Source: Hyphomonadaceae bacterium (GTDB lineage Bacteria; Pseudomonadota; Alphaproteobacteria; Caulobacterales; Aquidulcibacteraceae). From it: a stretch of DNA of 64,000 nucleotides. The stretch spans positions 1 to 64,000 of the forward strand of contig JAHDXR010000013.1 in assembly GCA_023384105.1 (NCBI GenBank), given 5' to 3'. The position numbers and the translations under genes are program-made. This document shows, one piece after another, positions 51,171 through 60,647 of this stretch (positions are counted from its first letter, which is position 1; each line of letters begins with the position of its first letter). The notes under the pieces are model-generated. The model was given only the letters and a program-made list of their open reading frames with translations, had not been told where the DNA came from and made no database searches.

Positions 51171-54032
51171 TCAGCGGCGTAGCGGCTGCTTTCCGTCGCC
51201 CAGCGGTCCGATGATCGCGATAAAGTCAGCCCGGATGGCGGCCTGGACCGCTCGGACCTTGGCGTCCAGCGCCTCGAAATCGGGATCGCCCGACAAAGCG
51301 GCGAGACGCGGGGGCAAAGGCGGGGGCGCGTCCAGCGGATTGAACTCGCCGCCGATGCAGATGCGCAGCATGTGCTGGAGATCGCTCCACAAGCGCCAGC
51401 CCGCGCGAAGCCGCGCGCAGACGGCCGCGTCGAGCTTGCCGGCGCGCGCCAGCCGCGCAAGCGCCTCGCCCGTGTTCGGCGAGAGCGCTTCGGGCGCCTC
51501 GGCGGCGTGCGCCAGCTGCAGCGCCTGGGCGATGAACTCGACGTCGACGAAGCCGCCGGGCGCGAGCTTCAGGTCCCACTCGGACTTCGCGCCGCGCTCG
51601 CGCTCCATGCGTCCGCGCATCTCGGCGACGTCGGCGAACACTTTTTGCGCGTCGCGCGGTTGAGCGAGCGTCGCGCGGGCGATTGCCGCGACGCGCGCGC
51701 TCAGCGCCGCATCGCCGGCCACAGGGCGAAGCCGCGTCAGCGCCTGCAGCTCCCAGGTCCAGGCCTCCTCAGCGTAGTAGCGCTCGAACGACGAGAGCCG
51801 CACCGCGACGGGACCTTTCGAGCCCGAAGGCCGCAGCTTGGCGTCGATGTCGTAGAGCGATCCTTCTTCGGTCGGCGCCGACAGCGCGCTGATGAGGCGC
51901 TGCGTCATGCGGGTGTAGAACTCGCTCGCGTTCGCGGCCTCGCCCGGCGCGTCGTAAACGAGCATCAGATCGAGGTCGGCGCCTTCGGCCAGCTCGCGCC
52001 CGCCGAACTTGCCCAGCGCCAGCACCGCAAACGCGCCGGGCTGCGGCCCGTCGCGCCGCTCCACCTCCGCCAGCGCGGCCTCCGCCATCGCCGCGACGCA
52101 GGCCTCCGCCAGCTCCGCCTGCGCCGCGCCCGCCTCGGCCGCGTCGGCCTGGCCTTCCAGCACCTGCACGTCGATGCGGAACGCCTCTTCGCGCTGAAAG
52201 CGGCGCGCCGCGTTCAAGCGCTGCTCGAACGTCTCGGCGATCGAGAGCCGCTCCGCCAGTTCCGCGCGATAGAGCCCCGGCGCGTCCTGGGCCAGGGGAA
52301 CGGCGAAGCGCGGCTCGATCAGCGCATCCAGCAAGGCCGGCCGCTGCGCCAGCTTGTCGGCGAGGCGCGGCGCCAGGCTCAGGATGCGCGCGAGCAGATC
52401 GAGCAGCGCCGGGCGCGCCTCCAGCAGCGCCAGCACCTGCACGCCCGCCGTCAGCGCCGCAAAGAACGACGCGAACCGCGCGAACGCCTGGTCCGGATCG
52501 CCGGCGCCGGCGAGCGCGCGCAGCAAGCGCGGCGTCAGGCGCGTCAGCTGTTCGCGCGCGCGTTCCGAGCGCATGGCGCGAATGCGGCCGTGGTGCCAGC
52601 CGCGGACGGTCTGGCTGACGAACGCCGCCTGCTTGAAGCCCAGCTGCCCGATCGTGCGCAGCGTCTCGGGATGATCCTCGACGCCGGTGAAGATGAGGCT
52701 GCCGAGCGGATCGGCGAGGCTTTCGCCGCGGCCGAACAATTGGTGATCGATGTCGGAGACGATTTTGCGGCGCTCGACCAGGGCTGCATCGAAGGCGGCG
52801 AGATCGGCGAAGCCGGCCAGGGCGGCCACGCGCGCGCGCGCGTCGGGATCGGCGGGAACGCGATGGGTCTGCGCATCCTCCAGCATCTGGATGCGGTGCT
52901 CGACCTCGCGGAAGAACACGTAGGCCTCGCTCAGCGCATCGCGCGCGCTTTCCGAAATGGCGCCCGCCGCCGTGAGCGCTTCGAGCGCGCGCAGCGTGCG
53001 CGGCTCGCGCAGGCGCCGGTTGCGCCCGCCGAGGATGAGCTGCTGCGTCTGCGCGAACAGCTCGATGTCGCGGATGCCGCCGCGCCCGAGCTTCACGTCG
53101 AACACCGGATCGCCGAGTTCGGCGCTCTTATGGGCGGAAAGGATCTGCCGCTTGATCGACTGCACGTCCTCGACAGCGGCGAAGTCGAGGTGCTTGCGCC
53201 AGATGAACGGCTCAAGCGAGCCCAGGAATGCGCGTCCGCAGACGCAATCGCCGGCGGCGGCGCGCGCCTTGATGAAGGTGGCGCGCTCCCAGTTCTGCCC
53301 CAGCGTCTGGTAATAATGCTCCGCCGAGGCGATCGAGACGGCGACCGGCGTCGAGCCGGGATCGGGACGCAAGCGCAAGTCGGTGCGGAAAACGTAGCCG
53401 TCGACCGTCACTTCCTCCAGCGCCCGCACCAGCGGCGCAACCAGGCGCACGGCGACGACGCGCGGCTCGCGCGCCTTCGACTGCGCCAGGCGCTCGGCGT
53501 CGAAGAACACGGAGAAATCGATGTCGCTGGAATAGTTGAGTTCGCCCGCGCCCATCTTGCCCATGGCGATCAGCGTCAAGCCGGGAATGGGGCCTTCGTC
53601 CTCGCCGCCTGCGCCGACTTCGATGTCGCCGCGGGCGGCGCTCTCGCGCACGGCCAGCGCCAGCGCGGCGCGGAGCGAAGCGTCGGCGAAATCGGTCAGC
53701 ACGCCGGTGACGCGCTCGAGCGGCCAGAGCTTGGCCAGGTCGGCCAGCGCCGTCGCCAGGTGGAGCGCGTCCTTGGCGCGGCGCAGCGCGCGCATCGCCT
53801 CGTCAAGCGGTGGCGGATCGGCGGCGATCGCGTTGGCGGTTTCGACGGCCTCGCGCACGCGGCGCTCGGCCCATTCGGCGTCGGCGCCTTCGAGCAGATC
53901 GGCGCGGCGCTCGATCAGGCGCCGCAGATAGGGGGCGCACTCATACGCCGCAGCGGCCGCGCCGCTCCACGGCGCGTGCGCCACCGCATCCGGCGCAGAA
54001 CCGCGCGCGAGCGCAGGGCCGACCCGCCGCAT
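51171..54032 (-). CDS. glnE: Glutamine synthetase adenylyltransferase/deadenylylase
   Basis: Bifunctional enzyme that adds and removes AMP on glutamine synthetase in response to PII signals. 953 residues in two homologous nucleotidyltransferase halves. The deadenylylase site is in LNYSSDIDFSVFFD near residue 170, followed by VEHRIQMLEDAQTHRVP. The adenylylase site is in LAEGADLDLMLVYD near residue 690, and a C-terminal helical part closes it. Its ATG (54032) abuts the stop of the sensor-kinase gene (54033), so it belongs to that operon. Confidence 0.95.
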   Translation of the reverse strand: MRRVGPALARGSAPDAVAHAPWSGAAAAAYECAPYLRRLIERRADLLEGADAEWAERRVREAVETANAIAADPPPLDEAMRALRRAKDALHLATALADLAKLWPLERVTGVLTDFADASLRAALALAVRESAARGDIEVGAGGEDEGPIPGLTLIAMGKMGAGELNYSSDIDFSVFFDAERLAQSKAREPRVVAVRLVAPLVRALEEVTVDGYVFRTDLRLRPDPGSTPVAVSIASAEHYYQTLGQNWERATFIKARAAAGDCVCGRAFLGSLEPFIWRKHLDFAAVEDVQSIKRQILSAHKSAELGDPVFDVKLGRGGIRDIELFAQTQQLILGGRNRRLREPRTLRALEALTAAGAISESARDALSEAYVFFREVEHRIQMLEDAQTHRVPADPDARARVAALAGFADLAAFDAALVERRKIVSDIDHQLFGRGESLADPLGSLIFTGVEDHPETLRTIGQLGFKQAAFVSQTVRGWHHGRIRAMRSERAREQLTRLTPRLLRALAGAGDPDQAFARFASFFAALTAGVQVLALLEARPALLDLLARILSLAPRLADKLAQRPALLDALIEPRFAVPLAQDAPGLYRAELAERLSIAETFEQRLNAARRFQREEAFRIDVQVLEGQADAAEAGAAQAELAEACVAAMAEAALAEVERRDGPQPGAFAVLALGKFGGRELAEGADLDLMLVYDAPGEAANASEFYTRMTQRLISALSAPTEEGSLYDIDAKLRPSGSKGPVAVRLSSFERYYAEEAWTWELQALTRLRPVAGDAALSARVAAIARATLAQPRDAQKVFADVAEMRGRMERERGAKSEWDLKLAPGGFVDVEFIAQALQLAHAAEAPEALSPNTGEALARLARAGKLDAAVCARLRAGWRLWSDLQHMLRICIGGEFNPLDAPPPLPPRLAALSGDPDFEALDAKVRAVQAAIRADFIAIIGPLGDGKQPLRR

Positions 54033-55427
54033 CTACGCCGCCGCCGGCAGAACGAGCGCCGCGCCCAGGCCTCTGCCGCCCTGTGCATTGCTCAAACCGT
54101 CGCGCAGATGCAGCCCGCCCTTGTGCAGACGCGCGACCGCGGCGACGAGGCTCAAGCCCAGTCCCGCGCCCGGCGACGAGCGCGCGCTTTCCAGCCGCAC
54201 GAACCGTTCGAGCACGCGATCGCGGTCGGCCGGGGGAATGCCGGGGCCGTCGTCCATCACCGCGATCTCGATGCGCCCGTCCGGCCTGCGTACGGCGGTG
54301 AGTTCGATGCGGCCGCCTTCGGGCGTGTATTTCAAGGCGTTCTCGACCAGGTTCGACACCGCCTGGGTGAAAAGTCCAGGCTCGCCGTTCACTTTGAGCC
54401 CCTCTGCGATTTCGCCGCGCAGCGTGCGTCCCTGTTCTTCGGCGGCGGGCTCGTAGAACTCCACCAACTCGCGCAGCACGTCGCTCGCATCGATGCGTTC
54501 GAAACGCCAGTTGGGATTGCTCTCGACCCGCGCGAGCTTCAGCACGGCCGCGAACATGTCGAGCAGGTTGTCGGCTTCTTCCAGCGCCTTGCGCAGCGCT
54601 TCGCGGTCGTTGCCGCTGTGCTCCGGCGCCTCCAGGGCCGATTCCAGCTTCTGGCGGAAACGGGTGAGCGGGGAGCGCAGATCGTGCGCGATGGCGTCGC
54701 CGGCCGTGCGCGACACCTGCATCAGCCGCTCCAGCCGGTCGAGCATCGCGTTCATCGCCTCGGCGAGTTCGTCGAACTCGTCGCCTTCGCCGCGCACCGG
54801 GGCCCGCCGCTTCAGATCGCCGGCCATGACGTCGCGCGCGGTGGACGCCAGCGCCTCGACCCGGCGCGAGGCGAGCCAGGAAGCGATGAGCCCGCTCGCG
54901 ACCGAGAGGATCACGCCGAGAATGGCGACTGTCCAAAGCACGCGGGTGATGCGGCCGGTGATGACGGCGCTGTCGCCGAGGTCGCGCGCGACCAGCAGGA
55001 TCGGCCCGTTGAGCAGCCGCCCGACCTGTCCGCGCGCGCGCGAACGCTGCGCCACGCCTTCGGAATCCGTGGTCTCGAAGCTGAAATCGACCCGCTGCAC
55101 GCTGTCGCGGGGCATCGCCGGCAATTGCTGGAAGTCGCCGGTGATGACGGCGCCGTTGCTTTCGGCCAGCACATAGAGCAGCGGCCCCTGACGGGCCGCG
55201 CGCTCCACCACTTCCTGGTTCAGCCGGCGGATGCCGCCTTCGGCATAGGCGCGTTCAAGCGCGGCGTATTCCTGGTCGGCCAGAATGTCGGAATCCGCCA
55301 CCAGCTGGCCGATGGTGGCGAAATAGACGTAGACGAGCAGGGCGACGACGAACACCAAGACGACGCCGGCCTGCGCCAGGGCAAGCCGGAACGTCGTGGT
55401 GCGAAGGAGCGCGAGGCTTGGCCTCAT
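54033..55427 (-). CDS. Sensor histidine kinase with HAMP domain
   Basis: 464 residues: transmembrane helix near 15-35, periplasmic domain, second helix near 160 (TVAILGVILSVASGLIASWL), HAMP linker, HisKA motif AIAHDLRSPLTRFRQKLE (His near 250) and HATPase boxes (SNLVENALKYTPEGG, DGPGIPPADRDRV, GLGLSLVAAVA). Its ATG overlaps the response-regulator stop by 4 bases. Synteny with degP upstream and glnE downstream suggests an envelope-stress or metabolic link; the signal is unknown. Confidence 0.9.
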   Translation of the reverse strand: MRPSLALLRTTTFRLALAQAGVVLVFVVALLVYVYFATIGQLVADSDILADQEYAALERAYAEGGIRRLNQEVVERAARQGPLLYVLAESNGAVITGDFQQLPAMPRDSVQRVDFSFETTDSEGVAQRSRARGQVGRLLNGPILLVARDLGDSAVITGRITRVLWTVAILGVILSVASGLIASWLASRRVEALASTARDVMAGDLKRRAPVRGEGDEFDELAEAMNAMLDRLERLMQVSRTAGDAIAHDLRSPLTRFRQKLESALEAPEHSGNDREALRKALEEADNLLDMFAAVLKLARVESNPNWRFERIDASDVLRELVEFYEPAAEEQGRTLRGEIAEGLKVNGEPGLFTQAVSNLVENALKYTPEGGRIELTAVRRPDGRIEIAVMDDGPGIPPADRDRVLERFVRLESARSSPGAGLGLSLVAAVARLHKGGLHLRDGLSNAQGGRGLGAALVLPAAA

Positions 55428-56092
55428 GCCTCCAGTCGATAGCCCGATCCCCGCACCGTGTGCAGCAGCGATTGTGCGAAATCGCGGTCGATTTTCGAGC
55501 GCAGGCGCGAGATGTGCACGTCGATCACGTTCGTTTGCGGATCGAAATGATAATCCCAGACGTTTTCGAGCAGCATCTTGCGCGTCACCGTCTGGCCGGC
55601 GTTGCGCATCAGGTACTCCAGCAGCCGGAATTCGCGCGGCTGCAGATCGAGCTTCTTGCCGCCGCGCTTCACCGTCCGCGCCAGCAGATCCATTTCGAGA
55701 TCGCCGACCTGGAGGCGCGTCTGCACGTCGCGGTCGCGCCCATGCCAGAGCGCGCGCACGCGGGCGAGCAATTCGCGGGTCGAGAACGGCTTGCCGAGAT
55801 AGTCGTTGGCGCCGGCGTTGAGGCCTTCGACGCGGTGATCCTCATCGTGCAGCGCCGAGAGGATCAGCACCGGCGTCGACACGCCCTGCTCGCGCAATTC
55901 CTTCACGACCGAGACGCCGAGCTTCTTCGGCAGCATCCGGTCGAGAACGATCACGTCATAGCCGCCATTGGCGGCCATCGCCTGGCCCTGCTCGCCGTCG
56001 CTCGCGACCTCGACGTCGTGTTCATCGGCTGCGAGCGAGGCGCGCAGGTTTTTCGCCATGTCGGCGTCGTCCTCCACCAAGAGCACGCGCAT
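55424..56092 (-). CDS. OmpR-family response regulator
   Basis: 222 residues. Receiver domain MRVLLVEDDADMAKNLRASL with phosphoacceptor aspartate in VIVLDRMLPKKLG (near residue 51) and the lysine in LGKPFSTRELL. C-terminal winged-helix DNA-binding domain from about residue 125 (LDLQPREFRLLEYLMRNAGQ; VIDVHISRLRSKID; RGSGYRLEA). It is the partner of the kinase at 54033-55427 and lies 11 bp after the Do-type protease gene, so all may be one transcript. Confidence 0.93.
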   Translation of the reverse strand: MRVLLVEDDADMAKNLRASLAADEHDVEVASDGEQGQAMAANGGYDVIVLDRMLPKKLGVSVVKELREQGVSTPVLILSALHDEDHRVEGLNAGANDYLGKPFSTRELLARVRALWHGRDRDVQTRLQVGDLEMDLLARTVKRGGKKLDLQPREFRLLEYLMRNAGQTVTRKMLLENVWDYHFDPQTNVIDVHISRLRSKIDRDFAQSLLHTVRGSGYRLEA

Positions 56093-56103
56093 GCCGTCCC
56101 TCC

Positions 56104-57609
56104 TCAACGTTCTGCGACATCCACCGCAACGAAGCCCCGCCCGCCCCGCGTTCCGACCTGCAACAGGATCGGCCGGTTGGCGCGCTGCGCCGCTTCGGCC
56201 GCATTCGCCAGTTCCTGCGGCGTGCGCACCGCGCGCTGATCCGCCTGCAGGATCGCATCGCCGACATTGATGCCCTTCTGAGCCGCATCGCTCGTCGGCT
56301 CGATCGCCGTGACCACGAGCCCCGCTTCGTTGGCCGCAAGGCCGAGCCGGGTGCGGTCCTCGCCCGTCAGCGGCCGCACCGAAAGCCCCAGCGAGCTTTG
56401 CGCGACGCCGGCGCCGTCCTGCGCGGGCGGCGACGGCGGCGCAGCGTTCGGCGCCGCCGCCGCGGCGAGCTGCTGCTCGGAGGGGCGCTCCTGCAAGCGC
56501 ATGTTCAGCGTGCGGCGCTGGCCGTTGCGCAGCACCTCGATGCGCGAGTTCTGGCCGATCGGCGTCGCGCCGACGCGGCGCGTCAGGTCGCGGCTGTCCT
56601 CGACGCGCTCGCCGTTGAAGGTGAGGATGACGTCGCCCTGCTGGATGCCGGCGCGCGCGGCCGGACCGTCCGGCACCACCGTCGCCACCAGAGCCCCGCG
56701 CGGCTCGTCGAGGCCGAGGCTGCGGGCGATGTCGGCGTCGAGCGCCTGGATCGAAACGCCGATCCAGCCGCGGGTGACGCGGCCGCTGCGTATGATCTGG
56801 TCGACGACCTGGCTCGCCGTGTTGGCCGGAATGGCGAAGCCGATGCCGACATTGCCGCCGGTCGGGGAGAAGATCAGCGTGTTGACGCCGATCACGTTGC
56901 CGGCGAGGTCGAAGGTCGGGCCGCCCGAGTTGCCGCGGTTGATCGGCGCGTCGATCTGCATGTAGTCGACATAAGCGGAGGTGCCGGCGTCGCGGCGGCC
57001 CATCGCCGAAACGATGCCCGCCGTCGCCGTGCCTTCGAGGCCGAACGGGTTGCCGACGGCGACGACCCAATCGCCCACGCGCACGTGGCTGGCGTCGTCG
57101 AACGTCACGTACGGAAAGCGCCCGCCGCCGCGCACGCGCAGCACGGCGATGTCGGTGGCTTCGTCGGAGCCGACGACGTCGGCCTGCAGTTCGCGGCCGT
57201 CGCTGGTGCGGACGGTGATTTCCTCCGCGCCCTCGACCACGTGATGGTTGGTGACGACGGTGCCGTTCTGGTCGACGAAGAAGCCCGAGCCGAGCGATGT
57301 CGGCGCCGGCCCCGGACGGCCGGGGCGGCCGCGGAAAAATTCCTCGAACCCGGGCGGCAGCCCTTCGGGCAGCTGCTGGCGCGCGGCGTCCGGCCGCTGG
57401 CGCACCGAGATCGACACCACCGCCGGACTCACCCGCTCGATCAGGTTGGCGAAACTCATCGGCGCGCCGTTGGGCGGCGCGACCGCGCTGGGATTGATCT
57501 CCTGAGCGCTCGTCAGCGGCGCCATGGTGAACCCGGCGAACAGGGCCAGGGCGCTCCCGCCGGCGATCGCGATGCGGCGAAGGTATTTCATCGAAGCTGC
57601 GTCAGTCAT
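56104..57609 (-). CDS. Do-family serine protease/chaperone (DegP/DegQ type)
   Basis: Periplasmic HtrA protease of 501 residues. A signal peptide (MKYLRRIAIAGGSALALFAGF...SAQ) begins at residue 7. The catalytic triad is His in VVTNHHVVEGA, Asp in SDEATDIAVLRV and Ser in NRGNSGGPTFDL. Two PDZ domains follow (GWIGVSIQALDADIARSLGL; SLGLSVRPLTGEDRTRLGL). A Q-rich linker typical of DegP is reduced. The start ATG 57609 has a GAGGG site. The gene sits between the ccm operon and a two-component pair, an arrangement seen in other alphaproteobacteria. Confidence 0.95.
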   Translation of the reverse strand: MTDAASMKYLRRIAIAGGSALALFAGFTMAPLTSAQEINPSAVAPPNGAPMSFANLIERVSPAVVSISVRQRPDAARQQLPEGLPPGFEEFFRGRPGRPGPAPTSLGSGFFVDQNGTVVTNHHVVEGAEEITVRTSDGRELQADVVGSDEATDIAVLRVRGGGRFPYVTFDDASHVRVGDWVVAVGNPFGLEGTATAGIVSAMGRRDAGTSAYVDYMQIDAPINRGNSGGPTFDLAGNVIGVNTLIFSPTGGNVGIGFAIPANTASQVVDQIIRSGRVTRGWIGVSIQALDADIARSLGLDEPRGALVATVVPDGPAARAGIQQGDVILTFNGERVEDSRDLTRRVGATPIGQNSRIEVLRNGQRRTLNMRLQERPSEQQLAAAAAPNAAPPSPPAQDGAGVAQSSLGLSVRPLTGEDRTRLGLAANEAGLVVTAIEPTSDAAQKGINVGDAILQADQRAVRTPQELANAAEAAQRANRPILLQVGTRGGRGFVAVDVAER

Positions 57610-57796
57610 TTAGACCCTCAGGTGAACCCGATAATTGGAGGCTTAGCCCGGAGCGGTTGCAAGCCTTTTAGATAATCAGCTTAGGGCCGGTTAAGGACCG
57701 TTTGGGGCAAAGTTGGGATGAATTGAGCCTGTTCCCAGCGGCTTTTTTGCGACGGAGCCGGCCCGGCCGCGACCAATCGGCAATCCGGGGCGAGGC

Positions 57797-58189
57797 TCAG
57801 CGCTCGCTCTCTTCGGGCGTGAGTTCCCCTGGCTTGGCGCCGGCCCGGCGGACGCCGAAAAGCGCCATGAGCCCGAAAGCCGCCAGCAGCGCCGGAGCCG
57901 CCCACAGCAGCCAGGTGCGGCTGTCCACCGGCGGACGGAACAGGACGAAATCGCCATAGCGCTGGCGGAAATAGTCGCGGATCTCGGCGTCGCTGTCGCC
58001 GGCGGCGATCCGCTCGCGCACCAGGCGGCGCATATCCACAGCGATGTCGGCGGTCGATTGCGCGATCGGCTCGTTCTCGCACTGGACGCAGCGGATTTCG
58101 GCGTCGAGCGCGCGCGCGCGCGCCTCCTGCGCCGGATCGGCCAGCACGGCGGGCGCCATCGCGGCGACGATCAGAGCGGCGAGGCTCAC
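57797..58189 (-). CDS. ccmH: Cytochrome c maturation protein CcmH
   Basis: Thiol-disulphide subunit of cytochrome c maturation, reducing apocytochrome cysteines (also CycL). 130 residues: signal sequence, then the RCVQCENEPIAQS motif holding the CxxC pair near residue 33, a helical domain (MRRLVRERIAAGDSDAEIRDYF) and one membrane helix near the end (WLLWAAPALLAAFGLMALF). GTG 58189 overlaps the ccmF stop (GTGA). It is the last gene of ccmI-E-F-H. ATG 58156 is an internal alternative. Confidence 0.93.
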   Translation of the reverse strand: MSLAALIVAAMAPAVLADPAQEARARALDAEIRCVQCENEPIAQSTADIAVDMRRLVRERIAAGDSDAEIRDYFRQRYGDFVLFRPPVDSRTWLLWAAPALLAAFGLMALFGVRRAGAKPGELTPEESER

Positions 58190-60117
58190 AGCTTCATCCT
58201 CCGCCGCCGCGCCAAGGCGATCAAGCTCAGCACGCCGCCCGCCGCCATCATCAGCGCGCCGATGAAGATCAGATGCACCAGCGGATTGTGGTAAAGCCGG
58301 ACCGACCAGGCGCCCGGCCGGTCGCGCACCGCATCGCCGAGCGCGAGGTAGAGATCGCCGTCGAGACCGGAGCGGATGCCGACTTCGGTGGTCGGCATCG
58401 GCGAGGTCGGATAGAAGCGCCGCTCGGCGGACAGCGGGAAGGCGGCGCCCCGGCGCTCGATGCGGAAATTGGCGCGGTTGGCGGAATAGTTCGGCCCTTC
58501 GGCGCCGACCACGTCGAGCAGCGTCACCCGCCAGCCGGCGAAGTCGACGCCGTCGCCGGGCGCCATCTCCGCCGCGCGCTCGCTGCGGAACGCGGTCTCG
58601 GCAATGGCGCCCACCGTCAGCACGCCGGCGCCGACATGGGCGAGGCTCATCGACCACACCGCCAGCGGCAACAGCGCAAGCTTCGCGCCGAACCGGCCCT
58701 CGCCGCGCTGCAGCCGCACCCAAAGATAGATCAAGCCGCCCGCGATCAGCCACACGCCGAGCGCAAGCCCAATCGCCGGCGCGACGCGCCAGCCGGACAG
58801 CGCCAGCGCCCCCAGCAAGGTCGCGACGGCAAGCGCGGCGGCGGGCGCAAGCCTGAGCAGCGCCGCGCGCATATCGCCTACGCGCCAGGTGAGCATCGGC
58901 CCAAGCGGCAGCAGCAGAAACAGCACGCCGATCAGCGGCGCGACCGTGCTGTTGAAGAAGGGCGGGCCGACGGAGATCAGCCCGCCGCCCGCGGCCTCCA
59001 CGATCAGCGGATAGAGCGTGCCGATCAGCACGACGCCGGCCGCGACCGCGAGACCGAAATTATTCCACACTAGCATGCTCTCGCGGCTCACCGCCGCGAA
59101 GCCGGACGGCTGCGCCAGCTTCGGCGCGCGCCACGCATAAAGGCCGAAGCCCGCGCCCATGGCGATCAGCAGCAGCGCCAGCATGGCGATGCCGCGCGTG
59201 GGGTCGACGGCGAACGCATGCACGGAGGTGAGCACGCCGGAGCGCACCAGGAAGGTGCCGAGAATGGCGAGGCCGAAGCCCATGATCGCGAGCAGGATGG
59301 TCCAGCCCGCAAGCGAACCGCGCCGTTCGGTGACGATCGCCGAATGCACCAGCGCGGCGGCGACGAGCCACGGCATGAAGCTCGCGTTCTCGACCGGGTC
59401 CCAGAACCACCAGCCGCCCCAGCCGAGTTCGTAATAGGCCCAGTAGGAGCCGACGCCGATGCCGACGGTGAGAAACGTCCACGCCGCCAGCGTCCACGGC
59501 CGCAGCGCCCTGGCCCAGGCTTGGTCCGCCTTGCCTTCGATCAGCGCGGCGATCGCCAGCGAGAACGGCACGCTGAGGCCGACATAGCCGAGATAGAGCA
59601 GCGGCGGATGCGCCACCAGCGCCGGGTCCTGCAGCAGCGGATTGAGGCCGGCGCCCATCATCGGCGCGGGATCGAGCCGCGCGAACGGCGGCGACATGAA
59701 CAGCGTGTAGATCAGCGCGCCCGCAGTCACCAAGCCCTGCACGCCGACGCTGCGCGACCACAGCCCCAAGCTCTGGCCGCCGCGCGTCGAGGCGAGAATG
59801 GCGCCGAACAGCGCCGACACCGTGCACCACAGGAGCATCGAGCCCTCGTGGTTTCCCCACGCGCCGGCGATCTTGTACATCAGCGGCTTGTCGACGTGCG
59901 AATTCGCGGCGACCACGGCGACGGAGAAGTCCGACTGCACAAATACGGCGATGAGGCAGGCGAAGGCGAGAACGCACAACGCCGCCGCCGCCTGCGCCAT
60001 CGCCGCCGTCGCCGCCGCGCGCGAGTCGCGGTGCGAGGCGGTGAGCCCCATCGCGCCTTGCGCGAGGCTCAACACAAGCGCCAGCGCCGCCGCGAACGCG
60101 CCGATCTCCGCAATCAT
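58186..60117 (-). CDS. ccmF: Cytochrome c heme-lyase subunit CcmF
   Basis: Large membrane subunit that ligates heme from CcmE to apocytochrome c. 643 residues, about 14 helices. The tryptophan-rich WWD segment is visible in LGWGGWWFWDPVENASFMPW near residue 235, with conserved histidines in SHVDKPLMYKIAGAWGNHEGS and in HPPLLYLGYVG. ATG 60117 fits the family start. The stop overlaps the ccmH GTG. A palindromic element separates it from ccmE. Confidence 0.97.
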   Translation of the reverse strand: MIAEIGAFAAALALVLSLAQGAMGLTASHRDSRAAATAAMAQAAAALCVLAFACLIAVFVQSDFSVAVVAANSHVDKPLMYKIAGAWGNHEGSMLLWCTVSALFGAILASTRGGQSLGLWSRSVGVQGLVTAGALIYTLFMSPPFARLDPAPMMGAGLNPLLQDPALVAHPPLLYLGYVGLSVPFSLAIAALIEGKADQAWARALRPWTLAAWTFLTVGIGVGSYWAYYELGWGGWWFWDPVENASFMPWLVAAALVHSAIVTERRGSLAGWTILLAIMGFGLAILGTFLVRSGVLTSVHAFAVDPTRGIAMLALLLIAMGAGFGLYAWRAPKLAQPSGFAAVSRESMLVWNNFGLAVAAGVVLIGTLYPLIVEAAGGGLISVGPPFFNSTVAPLIGVLFLLLPLGPMLTWRVGDMRAALLRLAPAAALAVATLLGALALSGWRVAPAIGLALGVWLIAGGLIYLWVRLQRGEGRFGAKLALLPLAVWSMSLAHVGAGVLTVGAIAETAFRSERAAEMAPGDGVDFAGWRVTLLDVVGAEGPNYSANRANFRIERRGAAFPLSAERRFYPTSPMPTTEVGIRSGLDGDLYLALGDAVRDRPGAWSVRLYHNPLVHLIFIGALMMAAGGVLSLIALARRRRMKL

Positions 60118-60127
60118 GAGCGACCGC

Positions 60128-60210
60128 CCTCTTGGACCGCCGGCGTCTCGCCGGCGAACCGTTGCAGCACGCGAAAACCGCGCCGGCGAGGACGCCGGCG
60201 GTCCAAGAGG
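60128..60210. repeat. Palindromic element A inside the ccm operon
   Basis: Ends CCTCTTGGACCGCCGGCGTC (60128-60147) and matching right end (to 60210), 83 bp, with one base missing in the left arm. It occupies the gap between the ccmE stop (60215) and the ccmF start (60117), so the operon mRNA carries a strong hairpin just ahead of ccmF. Confidence 0.92.
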
Positions 60211-60214
60211 CGCA

Positions 60215-60646
60215 TCACTGCCCCTTCCACTCGCCGCGCTCCTTGATCGCTTCGGCGACCTCGCGCGGCATGTAGGTTTCGTCGTGCTTGGCGAGCACAC
60301 GCTCGGCCTCGAACGCGCCGCCGGGCGTCCACACGCCCTCGGCCACCACGCCCTGGCCTTCGCGGAAGAGGTCCGGCAACAGGCCCGCATAGCGCACGTC
60401 GACCTGCGCCGCGCCATCGGTGACGGCGAAGCGCATCGCTCCGTCGGAGTCTCGGCGTAGCGTGCCTTCGACCACCAGGCCGCCCAGCCGCACGCGCTGG
60501 CCCGCCTGCGCCTTCTCCGCAAGCTCGGACGGCGCAACGAAGAAGGTCACGGAATCGCGCAGGCCCACGAACGTCAGCGTGGCGGCCAGCACCAGCACCG
60601 CGCCCGCCGCCGCGATCGTCATCAAACGCTGGTCACGCCTGCGCAT
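60215..60646 (-). CDS. ccmE: Cytochrome c maturation protein CcmE (heme chaperone)
   Basis: Periplasmic heme chaperone with a membrane anchor. 143 residues: N-terminal helix (LMTIAAAGAVLVLAATLTFVGL), a beta barrel (RVRLGGLVVEGTLRRDSDG, AQVDVRYAGLLPDLFREGQGVV) and the heme-attachment histidine in LAKHDETYMP near residue 123, followed by the flexible tail. One base separates it from the ccmI stop. Confidence 0.96.
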   Translation of the reverse strand: MRRRDQRLMTIAAAGAVLVLAATLTFVGLRDSVTFFVAPSELAEKAQAGQRVRLGGLVVEGTLRRDSDGAMRFAVTDGAAQVDVRYAGLLPDLFREGQGVVAEGVWTPGGAFEAERVLAKHDETYMPREVAEAIKERGEWKGQ

Positions 60647-60647
60647 G

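Noticed and set aside
22767-60210. CRISPR array made of the repeated GGACCGCCGGCG units
   Set aside because: The copies are palindromic, kilobases apart, variable in length and some lie in genes. No regular spacers or cas genes.
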